A stretch of 5,560 nt of DNA, from positions 1 to 5,560 of the forward strand of contig USOJ01000093.1 in NCBI GenBank assembly GCA_900556195.1. The letters are read 5' to 3'. The notes under the pieces are model-generated. The model did no database searches and was not told where the DNA came from. It saw only the letters and a list, made by a program, of their open reading frames with translations. A program made the position numbers and the translations under genes. Source of the DNA: an uncultured Eubacteriales bacterium. GTDB taxonomy: Bacteria; Bacillota; Clostridia; Christensenellales; Borkfalkiaceae. Below, one piece after another: positions 3,839-5,560 of this stretch (position 1 is the first letter of the stretch; each line of letters starts with the position of its first letter).

Positions 3839-5560
3839 CTTCGTTGAAATACTCCTTTATGGTTTTTGCGAGCGTTTTGCCGATGCCTTCGGTTTCGGCG
3901 AGTTCGTCTTCGCTTGCTCTTTTAATATTTTCCACCGAGCCGAATTTGTCGAAAAGCGCCTTTCGTTTCTTTTCGCCGACGCCTTCGATTTTTTTCAGTT
4001 CGGATTCGAGATTGTGTTTTACGTGCGTTTTTCTGTGATACGTTATCGCGAATCTGTGCGCTTCGTCGCGGATACGCTGCAAAGTTTTAAGGCAATAATC
4101 TCTGTGCGACAACACTACGGGAACGTTATCGTACACGGTGAAAATCTCTTCTTCGCGCTTGGCGAGCGAGATAAGGTCGATATCGCAACCTTCTTCGTCG
4201 AAAACGGCTTTTACGGAGGAAAGTTGTCCCTTGCCGCCGTCGATTATAATCAGGTCGGGTCGCGGGAATTTATCCTTTTCGTCCGATTTGAGTTTATCGA
4301 GTCGGCGTTTAAGCACTTCTTTAAGACACGCGAAGTCGTTGTTGCCCTCTACCGTTTTTATTCTGAATCTGCGGTACGACGTTTTATCGGGTTCGCCGTC
4401 GATAAACACGACCATAGACCCGACTTTATCCACGCCGCTTATATGCGAAATATCGTAACATTCCATTCTGCGGGGATAGCGTTTAAGCGACAAAATCTCT
4501 TTAAGCCGCTTGCAGGCTTCTACGGTCATATCGTCTTTGTGCTTTATCTTGTCTATTTCTTTTTCGAGATAGTCTTCGGCGTTCTTCTTCGCCATATCGG
4601 TCAGTTGCTTTTTTACGCCCTTTTGCGGAACGGAAATCCTTACCGTCTTCGCGTAAACCGCTTTAATATATTCTTCTACCGCTTCGCGATCGTCTATTTC
4701 GGCGCATACGAGTATCTCGTCGGGTATTTCCGCGCCGTCTTTATAATAACTCGTTATAAAGCCGCGTAATCTTTCGCCGTCGCCGTCCGACGCGTCTTCG
4801 AGCGCGAAACTCTTACCCCCTTGCATTCTTCCGCCGCGGACGAACAATATATTCGCCGAACTGTAAAGCCCGTTGGTCGCCGTACCGATAATATCCATAT
4901 CGACGAACTTATTGAGAGCGGTAATACGCTTCAACTTTATTTTTTCGAGCATTTTGAGTTTGTCGCGATACGAGAGCGCGAGTTCGAACTCTTCGAGCGC
5001 GGAAAACCTCATCATCTTGTCCGTTAAAATCTTTTCTACGTTTTCGTCCGCGCCCGACAGAAAATCGACCGCTTCGGCGACTTTTTCGGCGTAAGCCTTT
5101 TCGTCGCAAAGCCCCGCGCACGGTGCGGGGCATTTGCCTATATGGTATTCGAGACAGGCTTTACGCGGTTTTTCGGGGTCGATTTTTACGTCGCAGGTTC
5201 TTACCGAAAAGGCGGTGTTTATAATTTCGAGCGTGTCTTTGGCGTTGACCCCGCCCATAAACGGACCGAAATATTTTCCTTTTGAATTTTTGAAACGTTC
5301 GGTCGTCAAAACGGGAAAGCCCTTATCTATATAAAATCTGATGAACGGATAGCCGTTACCGTTTTTCAATGCGATATTGTAAAGCGGAACGTATCGTTTT
5401 ATCAGACTGCACTCCGTCAAAAGAGCATCAAGTTCGCTCGCGCATATTATAACATCGAAGCGGTCAACGCGTGAGACCATCTGCCGAGTTTTTTCCGTAT
5501 GCTCCCCGTTGCGGAAATAACTGACGACGCGATTTTTGAGTATCTTCGCTTTTCCGACGT
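3828..5560 (-). CDS. uvrC: UvrABC system protein C (excinuclease subunit C), 5' end missing
   Basis: UvrC makes both incisions around a lesion in nucleotide excision repair after UvrA/UvrB loading. The frame runs open to the window edge: reading from base 5558 gives VGKAKILKNRV before the internal Met at 5480, the classic GIY-YIG sequence, so that Met is not the start. There are 576 residues here; about 25-30 N-terminal residues are missing relative to the usual roughly 600. In order: GIY-YIG nuclease remnant (1-60) with the acidic residue in LTECSLIK; four cysteines 122, 135, 143 and 147 with the 12-7-3 spacing of the UvrC 4Fe-4S site; UVR/UvrB-binding motif (about 174-208); RNase H-like nuclease with Asp369 (YDISH), Asp440 (IIIDGGKGQ) and His501 (DEAHRF); and tandem helix-hairpin-helix repeats (about 516-571). 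Both nuclease halves look intact. Its 3' end overlaps hprK by 11 bases, so the two are one operon. Confidence 0.97.
   Translation of the reverse strand, partial: VGKAKILKNRVVSYFRNGEHTEKTRQMVSRVDRFDVIICASELDALLTECSLIKRYVPLYNIALKNGNGYPFIRFYIDKGFPVLTTERFKNSKGKYFGPFMGGVNAKDTLEIINTAFSVRTCDVKIDPEKPRKACLEYHIGKCPAPCAGLCDEKAYAEKVAEAVDFLSGADENVEKILTDKMMRFSALEEFELALSYRDKLKMLEKIKLKRITALNKFVDMDIIGTATNGLYSSANILFVRGGRMQGGKSFALEDASDGDGERLRGFITSYYKDGAEIPDEILVCAEIDDREAVEEYIKAVYAKTVRISVPQKGVKKQLTDMAKKNAEDYLEKEIDKIKHKDDMTVEACKRLKEILSLKRYPRRMECYDISHISGVDKVGSMVVFIDGEPDKTSYRRFRIKTVEGNNDFACLKEVLKRRLDKLKSDEKDKFPRPDLIIIDGGKGQLSSVKAVFDEEGCDIDLISLAKREEEIFTVYDNVPVVLSHRDYCLKTLQRIRDEAHRFAITYHRKTHVKHNLESELKKIEGVGEKKRKALFDKFGSVENIKRASEDELAETEGIGKTLAKTIKEYFNEDEE
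3852..3858 (-). promoter_or_regulatory. Ribosome binding site of hprK inside uvrC
   Basis: AAAGGAG on the minus strand lies within the last codons of uvrC, 13 bases before the hprK ATG at 3838. The spacing is longer than the usual 6-9, so ribosomes finishing uvrC may contribute to hprK initiation by coupling. Confidence 0.5.

Noticed and set aside
3741..4769. Long plus-strand open frame (342 codons) opposite uvrC and hprK
   Set aside because: It is antisense to two well-recognised genes, its translation is low-complexity and rich in Phe, Tyr and Val, no family is recognised, and it has no ribosome binding site of note. It is a shadow of the codon bias of the minus-strand genes.
5478..5480. 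Met codon as the uvrC start
   Set aside because: The frame continues upstream to the window edge with GIY-YIG domain residues (VGKAK, RVVSYF, HTEKTRQ), so this Met is internal.

Overview
The window reads as a piece of chromosome from a low-to-mid GC Gram-positive bacterium, most likely an endospore-forming lineage of Bacillota (class Clostridia or a relative). This rests on a bifunctional HPr kinase/phosphorylase, a CwlD-like cortex amidase, AGGAG-type ribosome binding sites, a sigma-A promoter matching the Gram-positive consensus and a Gram-positive type LexA/SOS box. The taxonomic call is inference; no rRNA or other marker gene is present.

Layout: (1) Bases 1-195 are non-coding and hold a palindromic repeat-like element (about 1-65), a second long imperfect stem-loop (81-132) and an A/T-tract palindrome just upstream of a promoter. 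(2) On the + strand a perfect-consensus promoter (196-225) drives a complete monocistronic cysteine synthase gene, cysK (256-1185). (3) A strong hairpin (1208-1247) separates cysK from three blocks of minus-strand genes that converge on it. (4) Reading the minus strand in its own direction, uvrC (5' end cut off by the window edge) overlaps hprK by 11 bases, and the pair ends in an intrinsic terminator at 2829-2870. A separately expressed cwlD-like amidase gene follows, and then a PHP-family phosphoesterase gene that appears to have its own promoter.

The genes serve different housekeeping jobs: cysteine synthesis (CysK), nucleotide excision repair (UvrC), carbon catabolite control through HPr Ser-46 phosphorylation (HprK), peptidoglycan/spore cortex modification (CwlD) and an unassigned metal-dependent phosphoesterase (PHP). 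No mobile element, CRISPR array, toxin or defence system, tRNA or rRNA was found, and I see no new multi-gene system.

The most interesting sequence is the 194-base gap between hprK and cwlD. The arms of its terminator hairpin are two perfect, inverted DnaA boxes, and a near-perfect SOS (LexA) box directly adjoins them. The other notable point is that the PHP gene has no visible ribosome binding site, yet a promoter is spaced so that transcription would begin at its ATG, suggesting a leaderless message.
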